From assembly GCA_031418775.1 (NCBI GenBank), contig JANOJN010000272.1:1-64000 (forward strand): a stretch of 64,000 nt of DNA, given 5' to 3'. The stretch is from JANLQX01 sp031418775. GTDB taxonomy: Bacteria; Actinomycetota; Acidimicrobiia; Acidimicrobiales; JANYDT01. A model generated the notes under the pieces. The model made no database searches. It saw only the letters and a program-made list of their open reading frames with translations, and was not told the origin of the DNA. Every line of letters begins with the position of its first letter. The stretch's first letter is position 1. A program made the translations under genes and the position numbers. Below are positions 41,447 through 49,767 of this stretch, in pieces.

Positions 41447-42760
41447 GTGGCACGGTCGACCCGGACGGAGCAGCGGCTCGAATCACGCGTCGACGGATCG
41501 GTTGCCGATGACATTCCGCTGCTGAGTGATCGCCGTCGCCGGAGATCCCTTGCCGTCGCCTTGATCTTGGCGGAACTCGTGTTGCTCACTGCTGGCGTCG
41601 TCTTGTTCCGCCGCAACGCCATCGAGAACCAACTCGAGCGGTCGGTCCTCGATGCCGTCCTGATCGATCATCCGGGTTTGAAGGTGACCGCCAGCGGTCG
41701 GGACATCAAGATTTCTGGTGTCGTGAAGGACGCAACGGCGAGGGGGGTCGTGGCCAAGATCGCCCGGAGCCGTCCGGGCGTGCGGAGCGTTGACGTTTCC
41801 GGAGTCGGCAAGGCATCCCAACTCGACCCCGCCAACACCGGAACGATTCCCGATGGAACGCCCGTTCCGACAACAGCAATGCCGCCGGTTCGTCCCCCTC
41901 AGGTTTCCGCCGTGTTCGCCCCGTCAAAGGTGACGTTGCGCGGTGAGGTGCCGAATGCCGAGGCCAAGACGGCCTTGCTTGGGCGACTTCTCGAACGCGT
42001 CGACGAGTTGAAAGTACTCGACGAGTTGGTTGTGACGACCAAACCCAAAGAGCGTCCGGACCTTGCGCAGTACCGTCGGCTCGGCACCTTCCTCGACACG
42101 ATCGCCCGCCTCGACCCGCCTCGGGCCACGGTGAACTTCGACCGCACGATCCTGTCTCTCGACGCCGATGTGTCCACCAGCGCCGATCGAGATCTGCTGC
42201 GCCGCGAGAGTGTCGTGCTCGTTGGAGGATCGCCTGATCGCGTCCGCGGCGAGATCAATGTCACCGCTTCGTCGGATACAACGACTGCCACCGAGTCGAC
42301 CATCGCGGGGGCGGCGACCACCACGATCGCGGGGTCCACGACCACGGCGACCGACGGAGCGTCGAACACTGTCCCCCCGATTCCCTCCACGCCGCAGGCG
42401 CAGGCTGCGCAGACAGCGATCACCACGGCGATAGATAGCAGGTCGATCTCCTTCGCCAGGAGCTCGGCCTCCCTGAGCGACGAGGGCAAGTCGGTCGTGG
42501 CGGACGTCGCTGCGGCCCTGAAGCAGTCGACGGCGAAGATCGAAGTCGGCGGCCACACCGACTGGAAGGGCCCCGCGCCCGTGAATCTCGAGCTCTCCCA
42601 GGCGCGGGCCGACACCGTGCGAGGGGCGCTCATCAAGGCCGGGATCGATCCTGCCCGGATCACGGCGAAGGGATACGGGGAAGAGATCCCGGTCGCGTCG
42701 AACGACACCGATTCCGGTCTCGCCAAGAACCGGCGCATCGAAATCCGCGTCGTCGGGTAG
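41447..42760 (+). CDS. BON-OmpA envelope protein, pair 2
   Basis: A 437-residue protein: membrane segment (SLAVALILAELVLLTAGVVLF), BON-like segments (IDHPGLKVTASGRDIKISGVVKD, and KVTLRGEVPNAEAKTALLG), a Thr/Ser/Ala-rich linker with repeats of TTTIAGSTTT, and a C-terminal OmpA domain (ISFARSSASLSDEGKSVV, IEVGGHTDWKGPAPVNLELSQARADTV, KNRRIEIRVVG). It is longer than its pair 1 counterpart mainly through a second BON-like unit and the linker. Peptidoglycan binding outside the membrane is inferred from the OmpA domain. It starts with GTG at 41447. Confidence 0.8.
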   Translation: MARSTRTEQRLESRVDGSVADDIPLLSDRRRRRSLAVALILAELVLLTAGVVLFRRNAIENQLERSVLDAVLIDHPGLKVTASGRDIKISGVVKDATARGVVAKIARSRPGVRSVDVSGVGKASQLDPANTGTIPDGTPVPTTAMPPVRPPQVSAVFAPSKVTLRGEVPNAEAKTALLGRLLERVDELKVLDELVVTTKPKERPDLAQYRRLGTFLDTIARLDPPRATVNFDRTILSLDADVSTSADRDLLRRESVVLVGGSPDRVRGEINVTASSDTTTATESTIAGAATTTIAGSTTTATDGASNTVPPIPSTPQAQAAQTAITTAIDSRSISFARSSASLSDEGKSVVADVAAALKQSTAKIEVGGHTDWKGPAPVNLELSQARADTVRGALIKAGIDPARITAKGYGEEIPVASNDTDSGLAKNRRIEIRVVG

Positions 42761-42847
42761 GTCGTTCTCCGTCCGAACTCGCCCTCCGGACCGCTTCGGC
42801 CTGGCGCGAGTTGGTGGCGATCAGCTGTTCGCGGCGAGGATGTCTCC

Positions 42848-43648
42848 ATGGCATGGAACGACAGAACCGGTGACGAGCTCCTCTACGACGTGACTGGCCA
42901 TGTGGCCACGATCACGTTCAACCGCCCGGACCAGATGAACACGATCACCGGACCGATGCTCGACCTCCTCAGCGAGCTGCTGATCAAGGCCGACAAGGAC
43001 AACGAGATCAGGTGCATCATCCTCACCGGGAACGGGCGCGCCTGGTGCGCCGGCCTCGATGTGAGGGCGCAGAGCAAAGGTGGTGGTCTGTCTCTCGGTG
43101 GCGTGCCTGAGATCGAGATGCGGTCCACACCGCCGATCGTGCTCTACGGAATCGACACGCCGATCATTGCCGCGCTCAACGGTGGAGCCGCAGGCTACGG
43201 TCTCGATGTCGCCCTCGGTTGCGACATCCGCCTCGCCGCTCGCTCGGCCAAGTTGGCGTTTGCCTTCGCCAAGCGCGGCGTGCTCCCCGAGAGCGGCGGC
43301 ACCTGGCTGCTCCCGCGGATCGTCGGCCGTTCCCTCGCCGCGGAGCTCATGCTCACGGGCCGGACCCTCGATGCCGATGCGTCGCTCGCGGCCGGCCTGG
43401 TGAGCCGGGTCGTCGACGATGCCGAACTGGCAGAGGTCGCGATGTCGGTGGCCCAGGAGATCGCAGCGAACGCTCCGCTCGCCACCCGCGCCATCAAGCG
43501 GATGCTGCGCGCCGGCGAGGGAGAGCAGTTCGACGCTCACATCCACCACGTGTTCCTCCAGCTGCTGCCCCTGGTCGGTTCGAAGGACTTCGCCGAGGGC
43601 GTGGCGTCGTATCTCGAACGCCGCCCGCCGACGTTCATCGGGCGCTAG
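42848..43648 (+). CDS. Enoyl-CoA hydratase/isomerase family protein
   Basis: A 266-residue crotonase-fold enzyme. VATITFNRPDQMNTIT, LTGNGRAWCAGLDV (oxyanion loop), AALNGGAAGYGLDVALGCDIRLA, and RGVLPESGGTWLLPRIVG with the catalytic Glu are present, unlike in the paralog at 29850 where that Glu is not evident. Hydration of a 2-enoyl-CoA is the best guess. The ATG at 42848 (MAWNDRTG) follows an 87-bp gap. An inverted-repeat element lies 10 bp after its stop. Confidence 0.88.
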   Translation: MAWNDRTGDELLYDVTGHVATITFNRPDQMNTITGPMLDLLSELLIKADKDNEIRCIILTGNGRAWCAGLDVRAQSKGGGLSLGGVPEIEMRSTPPIVLYGIDTPIIAALNGGAAGYGLDVALGCDIRLAARSAKLAFAFAKRGVLPESGGTWLLPRIVGRSLAAELMLTGRTLDADASLAAGLVSRVVDDAELAEVAMSVAQEIAANAPLATRAIKRMLRAGEGEQFDAHIHHVFLQLLPLVGSKDFAEGVASYLERRPPTFIGR

Positions 43649-43658
43649 TGCACTGAGT

Positions 43659-43741
43659 CGGAAGTTCCTGTTACATCGATCCTTCGGACAATGCGCCGAA
43701 GTACAACCAATCAGCGCCATTCGATGTCACAGGAACTTCCG
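43659..43741. repeat. 83-bp inverted-repeat element
   Basis: The arms 43659-43679 and 43721-43741 are 21 bp each and match in inverted orientation with one mismatch (both contain GGAAGTTCC or its complement). Between them, CTTCGG and CCGAAG form a second, inner stem. It could be a terminator of the enoyl-CoA hydratase gene, a small non-autonomous mobile element, or both. No target-site duplication is evident. Confidence 0.75.
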
Positions 43742-43810
43742 CGAAGATGCGCTCGTGCGAGGGGCGATGCACCTGCGCCCATAAGTTGAGCGATCGATTA
43801 GCTTGGGTGG

Positions 43811-44905
43811 ATGGTTTTCCGCTCGCGCCGCTCGCTATGCGCCGGGCTTCTGGTCACGCTTGTCGTGGCGGGATGCGGCAGCGACAAAGCTGCCTCGACC
43901 GACGCCGTGGATGCCGTCACCGAAACCTCCGCCGCCACCGGTGCGCCTGCGCCCGCCGGGAGCGGATGCGGGGGAGGGGCGCCGGTCATCGGTCGGCCCC
44001 TCATCGTCGCCACCACGGTTGCGCCGATCACCAGCATCATCGCCAACCTCACGAGCGGCACCGACACCATCGTGACCGGTCTCGTGCCGGAAGGCACGAA
44101 CTCGCACACGTTTGAACCCCCGCCCTCGGCGGCGAAGACCGTGTCCGACGCCGACATCGTCTTCATCAACGGACTGAAGCTCGAAGAGCCGACCAAGGAT
44201 CTCGCCGCCACGAACGCGAAGGGCGGCTCACAGATCTGCGAGCTCGGTACGGCGATCCTGCCCGAATCCGAGTGGATCTTCGACTTCTCCTTCCCCAAGG
44301 ACGGCGGCAAACCGAACCCGCACCTGTGGACCAACCCACCGATGGCCAAGGACTACGCCCGGGTCGCGTTCGAGACCCTCGTCGCCCGTGACCCGGACGA
44401 CAAGGCCGTCTACGAGCGGAACTACGTCGCCTACGCCGCCAAGATCGACGAGCTCGACGCCGCCATGGTCGAAGCAACGGCCAGCGTGCCTGCCACCAAC
44501 CGCCAGCTCCTCACGTACCACGACGCCTACGCGTACTTCGCCAAGCACTACGGCTGGGAGGTCGTCGGCGCGATTCAGCCGTCTTCGTTCGACGAGCCCA
44601 CAGCGAAGGAAGTGGCCGGTCTGATCGAGCAGATCAAGGAGAAGAAGGTCCCGGCCATCTTCGGCTCCGAAGTCTTCCCCTCTCCCGTGCTTGAGCAGAT
44701 CGGCAAGGAGACCGGCGCGAAGTACGTCGACGTTCTCCGTGACGACGACCTTCCCGGTACTCCGGGCGATCCCGAACACTCCTTCCTCGGCCTCATGCGC
44801 TTCGACTACGTCACCATGGTCGGCGCCCTGGGCGGAGACGCAAATGGTCTCAAGGCCCTCGACATGACCGACGTCGGACCCGACTCGGCAAAGTATCCGC
44901 AATGA
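43811..44905 (+). CDS. Metal ABC transporter substrate-binding lipoprotein (ZnuA-like)
   Basis: The metal receptor of the importer encoded with the next two genes. The 364-residue protein has a lipobox (LLVTLVVAGC), a 35-residue Ala/Thr/Ser linker and a cluster A-I binding domain (IVATTVAPITSIIANL). Metal ligands are likely His in EGTNSHTFEP, PHLWTNP and LLTYHDAYAYFAKHYG, and the late acidic residue in IFGSEVFPSP. No His-rich loop is present, which is usual for manganese or for low-His zinc receptors, so zinc versus manganese is open. It starts at ATG 43811. Confidence 0.88.
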   Translation: MVFRSRRSLCAGLLVTLVVAGCGSDKAASTDAVDAVTETSAATGAPAPAGSGCGGGAPVIGRPLIVATTVAPITSIIANLTSGTDTIVTGLVPEGTNSHTFEPPPSAAKTVSDADIVFINGLKLEEPTKDLAATNAKGGSQICELGTAILPESEWIFDFSFPKDGGKPNPHLWTNPPMAKDYARVAFETLVARDPDDKAVYERNYVAYAAKIDELDAAMVEATASVPATNRQLLTYHDAYAYFAKHYGWEVVGAIQPSSFDEPTAKEVAGLIEQIKEKKVPAIFGSEVFPSPVLEQIGKETGAKYVDVLRDDDLPGTPGDPEHSFLGLMRFDYVTMVGALGGDANGLKALDMTDVGPDSAKYPQ

Positions 44906-44968
44906 CCTCGGTATTTTGGCGCGGCAGGGCGTCGGTCGGCATCGGGTGTCGCGTACGAAAGGGCGATC

Positions 44969-45727
44969 ATGCTTGAGATCTCCCATCTGAGCTGTTCCTA
45001 CGGCGGGCCGGTCGTCGTCGACCACGTCGATCTCCACATCCGCCCGGGCGAGCTCGTCGGCATCGTCGGGCCGTCGGGCTCCGGCAAGACCACCCTGTTG
45101 CGGGCGATCCTCGGCACCGTCGAGCCGATGCACGGTTCCATCACCAAGCCCGACGGACTTTCTGTCGCCTACGTACCGCAGGTGGAAACCGTCGACTGGA
45201 ACTTCCCGGTGACCGTCAGTGAAGTCATCGTGATGACCATGCGCCGACGATCGTGGTGGCCGGGCATCTCGAAGACCGAACGGGCGGAGGTCGACGAGCT
45301 GCTCGACCGGCTCGGGCTCGGCGGACTTGGGCAGCGCCATATCCGCGAGCTCTCCGGCGGGCAGCAGCAGCGGGTGTTCCTCGCCCGCGCGTTGGCGCGG
45401 CGGCCCGACCTGCTGGTGCTCGACGAACCGACGTCCGGCGTCGACGTGCGCACCCGCCACGAGATCCTCCATCTCCTCACCGATCTCAACGCCGACGGCC
45501 TCACCATCGTGCTCACCACCCACGACCTCAACGGGCTCGCCGCACACCTCCCGCGCATCGTCTGCTTCAACAAGACGGTGATCGCCGACGGCGCCCCCAT
45601 CGACGTCCTCCGTCCCGCCGTCCTCGAGGCGACGTATGGCGCGCCGCTCGAGGTACTCATCCACGGCGGCATGCCCGTGGTGCTCGACCATGCCCCGTCC
45701 CTTCGCTCCGTCCCGAGGCCGGCGTGA
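44969..45727 (+). CDS. Metal ABC transporter ATP-binding protein
   Basis: ATPase of the metal importer, 252 residues: Walker A GPSGSGKTTLLRA, a Q-loop that reads AYVPQVETVDWNFPVTV as in the Mn/Zn family, signature ELSGGQQQRVFLARAL, Walker B LLVLDEPTSGVD and the switch His in LTTHDL. The ATG at 44969 has AAAGGG seven nt upstream. Its stop overlaps the GTG of the permease gene. Confidence 0.93.
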   Translation: MLEISHLSCSYGGPVVVDHVDLHIRPGELVGIVGPSGSGKTTLLRAILGTVEPMHGSITKPDGLSVAYVPQVETVDWNFPVTVSEVIVMTMRRRSWWPGISKTERAEVDELLDRLGLGGLGQRHIRELSGGQQQRVFLARALARRPDLLVLDEPTSGVDVRTRHEILHLLTDLNADGLTIVLTTHDLNGLAAHLPRIVCFNKTVIADGAPIDVLRPAVLEATYGAPLEVLIHGGMPVVLDHAPSLRSVPRPA

Positions 45728-46587
45728 GTGTCGCATCGATCGTCGCCGCGGTCGACCTGCTTGAGCCGCTTTCGTACGGGTTCTTCCGTCGCGGACTCAC
45801 TGTGGCCGTGCTGGCCGGGGCGCTCTGCGGCCTCGTCGGCGTCTACGTCGTGCTCCGGTCGCTCAGCTACATCGGCCACGGGCTCTCGCACGCGGTGTTT
45901 GGTGGAGCCGCCGCCGCGGCGGTGGCGAACGTCAACTACTTCCTCGGCGCGGGCGCCTGGGGCATTGCTTCGGGACTGATGATCGGACGGGTGACCCGGC
46001 GCAAGCTGCTCTCGGCCGACGCGGCTATCGGCATCGTCACGACGGCGTCGTTCGCCGCCGGAATCGTGCTGTTCAACAAATTCGGTCAGGCGCGGCGCAG
46101 CATCGACGCAGTGCTGTTCGGAGACATCCTCGGGGTCGCGCGGAGCGACGTGTTCGCCGTCGTCGGCGTCGGTCTCGCCGTGGTCGCGGTTGTGCTCGGC
46201 GCATATCGACCGCTGCTCTATGCCACGTTCGACTCCGAAGTGGCGCGAGTGACGGGCGGGCGTCCCGACCTTCTCGACGCGGTGCTCATGGTGATGCTCT
46301 CGCTCACCGTGCTCGTCACAATGCGGGTCATCGGCGTGTTGCTGATCTCGGCGCTTCTCGTTCTTCCGGCGTCCACGGCGCGCATGCTCACCGACTCGTT
46401 TGCCCGCATGCTCGTCATCGCCCCACTACTCGGCGCGCTTACTTCCTTGGTCGGGCTGAACCTGAGCTATCACGTCAACACTTCGCCGGGCGCGACCGTC
46501 ATCCTCATCAACGCCTTCGTGTTCCTCGTGGTGTTCCTGAGCACCGGGCGGGCCGGCCGGCGTCGGGTGGCTCACGTCCACGTCTGA
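45724..46587 (+). CDS. Metal ABC transporter permease
   Basis: Membrane subunit of the importer, 287 residues with about eight membrane segments of the ABC-3 family. Family blocks are GFFRRGLTVAVLAGALCGLVGVYVVLR, LSYIGHGLSHAVFGG and MRVIGVLLISALLVLPASTARML. It ends with a short His-containing tail (RRVAHVHV). The start is GTG inside the ATPase stop (GTGA). Repeat copy 4 follows 32 bp after the stop. Confidence 0.93.
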   Translation: MSVASIVAAVDLLEPLSYGFFRRGLTVAVLAGALCGLVGVYVVLRSLSYIGHGLSHAVFGGAAAAAVANVNYFLGAGAWGIASGLMIGRVTRRKLLSADAAIGIVTTASFAAGIVLFNKFGQARRSIDAVLFGDILGVARSDVFAVVGVGLAVVAVVLGAYRPLLYATFDSEVARVTGGRPDLLDAVLMVMLSLTVLVTMRVIGVLLISALLVLPASTARMLTDSFARMLVIAPLLGALTSLVGLNLSYHVNTSPGATVILINAFVFLVVFLSTGRAGRRRVAHVHV

Positions 46588-46619
46588 CGGGGCGGCGTCC
46601 AGGGCCCACGTGCTCGGAT

Positions 46620-46689
46620 TGCGGCCAAACACCTCCCAGCGACGTTCGGAGGTGTATTGCCCCCATATATGGGGGCAACCTCTCTCCTA
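46620..46689 (+). repeat. Intergenic two-hairpin repeat, copy 4
   Basis: Same element as at 235, with ACACCTCC/GGAGGTGT and a second dyad TTG-CCCCCATATATGGGGG-CAA that is perfect over 22 bp. It lies between convergent genes. Its last bases continue into a 24-bp segment that is repeated again at 46755. Confidence 0.9.
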
Positions 46690-46778
46690 GTGTCAGTGCC
46701 ACTCGTGTTGCGAGCAGTCGAGCGAAGCGAGCGGCGCAGCGCCAGTCGAGTGGAGGGGCAACCTCTCTCCTAGTGTCA
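46672..46778. repeat. 24-bp direct duplication around a structured 59-bp insert
   Basis: GGGGCAACCTCTCTCCTAGT plus TGTCA-type ending occurs at 46672-46695 and again at 46755-46778; the second copy contains the stop codon of the minus-strand gene. Between them, 59 bp carry an inverted pair CACTCG (46700) / CGAGTG (46747) and the GC-rich core GAGCGAAGCGAGCGGCGC. Confidence 0.8.
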
Positions 46779-48053
46779 CGTGAGGAGCCATTCGGGTCCG
46801 GAGGGGGTGTCGCGGACCTCGATGCCGGAGGTGGTGAGGCGGTCGCGGATGAGGTCGGACAGGTCGTAGCGCTTGTCCTTGCGCACCTCACCACGAAGCT
46901 CGAGCAAGGTCTCGACGAATGGCGCCACCCGCTCCCGAGGGTCGGCCAACCCCTGGCCGGCTGCCTCACCGAGACGGCTGATCATCGAGCGCATCATCCG
47001 CCGCGCCTCGTCGGCTTCCTCGGACTGCAGGGTGTCGGCCGACCAGGCGTGGATCGCCGCCTCGAGGTCCAACGCGGCGCGCACGGCGCCATCGCCGTTA
47101 CCGGCGGCAAGGGATTCGGCAAAGGCCGCGCCGAGTCGCTCCGTGGTGGCGCCGAGTGACGCTGCGTCGGTCGCCGCTTCTGAGTCGGTGGCGGCCGGAT
47201 CGGCGACGGCTGGGGTCGTGACAGGGCGGCCGATGGCATGCGTGCCCGCAGCACCGGGGAAGCGCAACGCGTCGATCGGAACAACCGTTCCGGCCGGGTA
47301 GGTCACCGTCGACCCACCGTGACGGACCGACACCACGCCACGACCGACCACCGCTGCGGTGTCGGCGTCGAGATCGAGAATGACGGCCGTGTGCTCGTCG
47401 ACGCCCAGCACGTGATGACCCTCCGGCAAGACCGCCTCGAGCATCCTCAGGCGTCGTTCGCCGAGATAGCAGAACCTCGTGTCGTGATGGCCGCCTTCGG
47501 CGTTGTCGTAGTGGGGGATGAGCGCGACCGGAAGGCCGATGGAGCCGAGGACGTCCAGTCCGTCGAGCCAGTGCGGTTCTTCTCCGGCCTTGTAGATCTC
47601 GTACACCGGGACGGTGACGCGCCCGAGCGTGAGGGCGGCGGCGGAGGCGAACGTGACCGCGCCACCGGTTCGGAGCTTGTCGGCCAGGATCGTGTGCAGC
47701 GGCGATCCCGTCCACTGATGAAGCGCATAGGTGGGCGAGCCCGGCCCGGCGAACACGTAGGTGGATGCACGCAGAAGGTTGAAACCGCGTTCGAGAGCCA
47801 CCGGATCACCGCCGACGATGCGGGTCAGCCCGGCCACGCTCAGCTCCGTCACCACCGATTCGGCAAAGTACTGCACGGCTTTCTGGGCCAGTTCCGAGGC
47901 GTTCTCCTGAAACCCGTAGGGCGTGTCGAGCAGCGCGGCCCTGGCCGCGACTCCGAGGCGTCCGACGACCTCTCGGTGGACCTTCACCATCGTTGGTGCG
48001 GTCTCACCTGAGCCCATCAGGGTGAGGATGCGGGGAAGAGGAGCAGTCGTCAT
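46776..48053 (-). CDS. Peptidase S51-like (class I GATase-like) protein fused to CysS-type C-terminal domain
   Basis: A 425-residue protein. Residues 1-285 match the peptidase S51/cyanophycinase-like family: LTLMGSGETAPTMVKVHREV, LLDTPYGFQENASEL, VFAGPGSPTYALHQW, VTFASAAALTLG (the nucleophile region) and IPHYDNAEGGHHDTRFCYLG. Residues about 330-425 match the C-terminal helical domain of cysteinyl-tRNA synthetase, ending LRGEVRKDKRYDLSDLIRDR and GIEVRDTPSGPEWLLT. No synthetase core is present. The function is unknown. The ATG at 48053 overlaps the stop of the preceding hydrolase gene (ATGA). Confidence 0.82.
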   Translation of the reverse strand: MTTAPLPRILTLMGSGETAPTMVKVHREVVGRLGVAARAALLDTPYGFQENASELAQKAVQYFAESVVTELSVAGLTRIVGGDPVALERGFNLLRASTYVFAGPGSPTYALHQWTGSPLHTILADKLRTGGAVTFASAAALTLGRVTVPVYEIYKAGEEPHWLDGLDVLGSIGLPVALIPHYDNAEGGHHDTRFCYLGERRLRMLEAVLPEGHHVLGVDEHTAVILDLDADTAAVVGRGVVSVRHGGSTVTYPAGTVVPIDALRFPGAAGTHAIGRPVTTPAVADPAATDSEAATDAASLGATTERLGAAFAESLAAGNGDGAVRAALDLEAAIHAWSADTLQSEEADEARRMMRSMISRLGEAAGQGLADPRERVAPFVETLLELRGEVRKDKRYDLSDLIRDRLTTSGIEVRDTPSGPEWLLT

Positions 48054-49021
48054 CGTGGTGTCGAGCCGTTTTCTGGTGAAGTCACCGGAGCGACCGGTCG
48101 TGAGGCAGTGTTCGAGGCGGGCTGTTGCGCCGCTGCGTGTGTCTTCTCGTGCAACCGGATCAGCGAGTCGGCTGTTCGAAGCGGATGCTGGGCATGGAGG
48201 TCGTGGTCGGCGTCGGCGAACCATTCGATGTCGACCGACACGGGGCTGGCGTTGGCGCACTCGGCTGCGCCGACCGCCTTGTCGTGGCTCCAATCGGCGG
48301 CGCTGTCGGCGAGAAGGAGCGCGGCGGGTACCGCGAGCCGGGCGAAGCTGGCGACCGGATCGTGTTCCCAGAGTGCCCGCAGAATCGCGAGATGGCGGTC
48401 ACGGCTGAGCCACGCGGCGATCGTGCCGTCGTGTCGCACCTCGAAGTTTGCGAGTGACCCTTCGATGCCGCTCTCCGGCCAGTCCGGATGGGCGCTCGTC
48501 ATCCACGCTCGGATGCGTTCGACCGGTGTCCCGGCGAGGTCGGGAGGGGCGAGTCGTGACTCGCATTCGGCCCAATCGGGGAACCGCTCGGCGAGCTTGA
48601 TGACGCCGCCGTCGATCGCCGCGACGGCCCGGACGCGGCCCGGGTGGTTCGCAGCGATCTCGACGACCACGTTGCCGCCCCACGACTGTCCGACGATCGT
48701 GGGCCGGCGGTCGTCCACCAGGCCTTCGTCCTCCAAGAGTTGCAGGACATCGGCGGAGACCGCATCGAATCCGTAGCCCGGCTCCTCGTGTCCCTCGCCG
48801 CGCACCGGCGGCTTCGGGGACCGACCATGTCCGCGTAGGTCCACGGCGATGGACGCGTACCCACGGTCGGCCAGGGCCGCACCGACCCCGTCCCACATCC
48901 GGGCGTTCGATGCGAGCCCGTGGATCAGGACGAACTCCGGAGCGGCGTCACGCGCGGGTATCTGCTTCGAGCGGGGCGTCGCCCCGGCGTGCGAATGACG
49001 GACGACGGCGAGGCGGACCAT
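48050..49021 (-). CDS. Alpha/beta hydrolase
   Basis: A 323-residue hydrolase with FVLIHGLASNARMWDG, VDLRGHGRSPKP, the elbow IVGQSWGGNVVVE (Ser) and a late DADHDLHAQHP histidine. The C-terminal 30 residues are low-complexity. The substrate is unknown. It is co-translated with the S51-CysS fusion (ATGA overlap). Upstream, the gap 49022-49236 shows no gene; it contains only a short dyad, ACAAC-GCTG-GTTGT. Confidence 0.8.
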   Translation of the reverse strand: MVRLAVVRHSHAGATPRSKQIPARDAAPEFVLIHGLASNARMWDGVGAALADRGYASIAVDLRGHGRSPKPPVRGEGHEEPGYGFDAVSADVLQLLEDEGLVDDRRPTIVGQSWGGNVVVEIAANHPGRVRAVAAIDGGVIKLAERFPDWAECESRLAPPDLAGTPVERIRAWMTSAHPDWPESGIEGSLANFEVRHDGTIAAWLSRDRHLAILRALWEHDPVASFARLAVPAALLLADSAADWSHDKAVGAAECANASPVSVDIEWFADADHDLHAQHPLRTADSLIRLHEKTHAAAQQPASNTASRPVAPVTSPENGSTPR

Positions 49022-49236
49022 GGACGATCGAGGCTACGGCCAGTCGGCGTGATAGCTGTGCGCTTCAGCGCTCATCAGCGGTCAATGCGATCTGCGCAGT
49101 GCGGTGCCGGTCGGTCCGGGTGAGCGGTGTTGCGACTTCCGTGGCGGCTTGGCGCCGCGTTGTCGACTTGGCGACGCGCTCAAGCGGACAACTGGGCGCC
49201 AACTCGCCACACAACGCTGGTTGTTTTCGAATTGGC

Positions 49237-49767
49237 TCACGACAACCGCCGAGCAGCCCATTCCGCTCGTCCGGAGCGGACAGCGGTGGAGGAGACCTCC
49301 GCCAAGGTCGGGTCAGCGAGTTCGAGCACGGTCATCGCTTCGCGTGCTGCGACGATCGGTGAGTGCGGCGGCCGGGGGACGAGCGCCACGTGGGGGAGCG
49401 ATGCGACAGCGGCATCGCGGCTCGTCTCGTCGGCGTACCAGCTCGGGTCAAGCACCTGCGCCCATTTGTCGGCTCCGACGACCACGACGTCGTAGCCCCG
49501 GGCGATCTCCGCGATGAAACGTGCCGAGGTGACTTCGACGACGAAGCGCTGATCGTCGACGAGTGTCCGAAGGTGGAGCGCCCGTGCGTCAACGGTGTTC
49601 GAATGGTCTTCCTTGCCGAGCGCAGCACGCGAGAGTACGAACGTGAGCGAGTCGCAGCGGCATTGCTCGAGCGTGGCGACAGCGATGGCGAGATGGGCAA
49701 TTGTCAGTGGATCGAAGCTCCCCGGATACACCGCCCGCCGAGCACCTCGCCTGGACGTTCGGCTCAT
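49237..49767 (-). CDS. Nucleotidyltransferase of the CoaD/NadD superfamily
   Basis: A 176-residue protein with the nucleotidyltransferase signatures YPGSFDPLTIAHLAIA (T/HxGH-like: here TIAH) and EVSSTAVRSGR (the ISSTxxR motif). The second His of HxGH is kept. It does not match NadD or CoaD well enough to name; NAD or coenzyme A related transfer of an AMP group is the family role. The ATG at 49767 overlaps the pgl stop by 4 bp. Confidence 0.72.
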   Translation of the reverse strand: MSRTSRRGARRAVYPGSFDPLTIAHLAIAVATLEQCRCDSLTFVLSRAALGKEDHSNTVDARALHLRTLVDDQRFVVEVTSARFIAEIARGYDVVVVGADKWAQVLDPSWYADETSRDAAVASLPHVALVPRPPHSPIVAAREAMTVLELADPTLAEVSSTAVRSGRAEWAARRLS

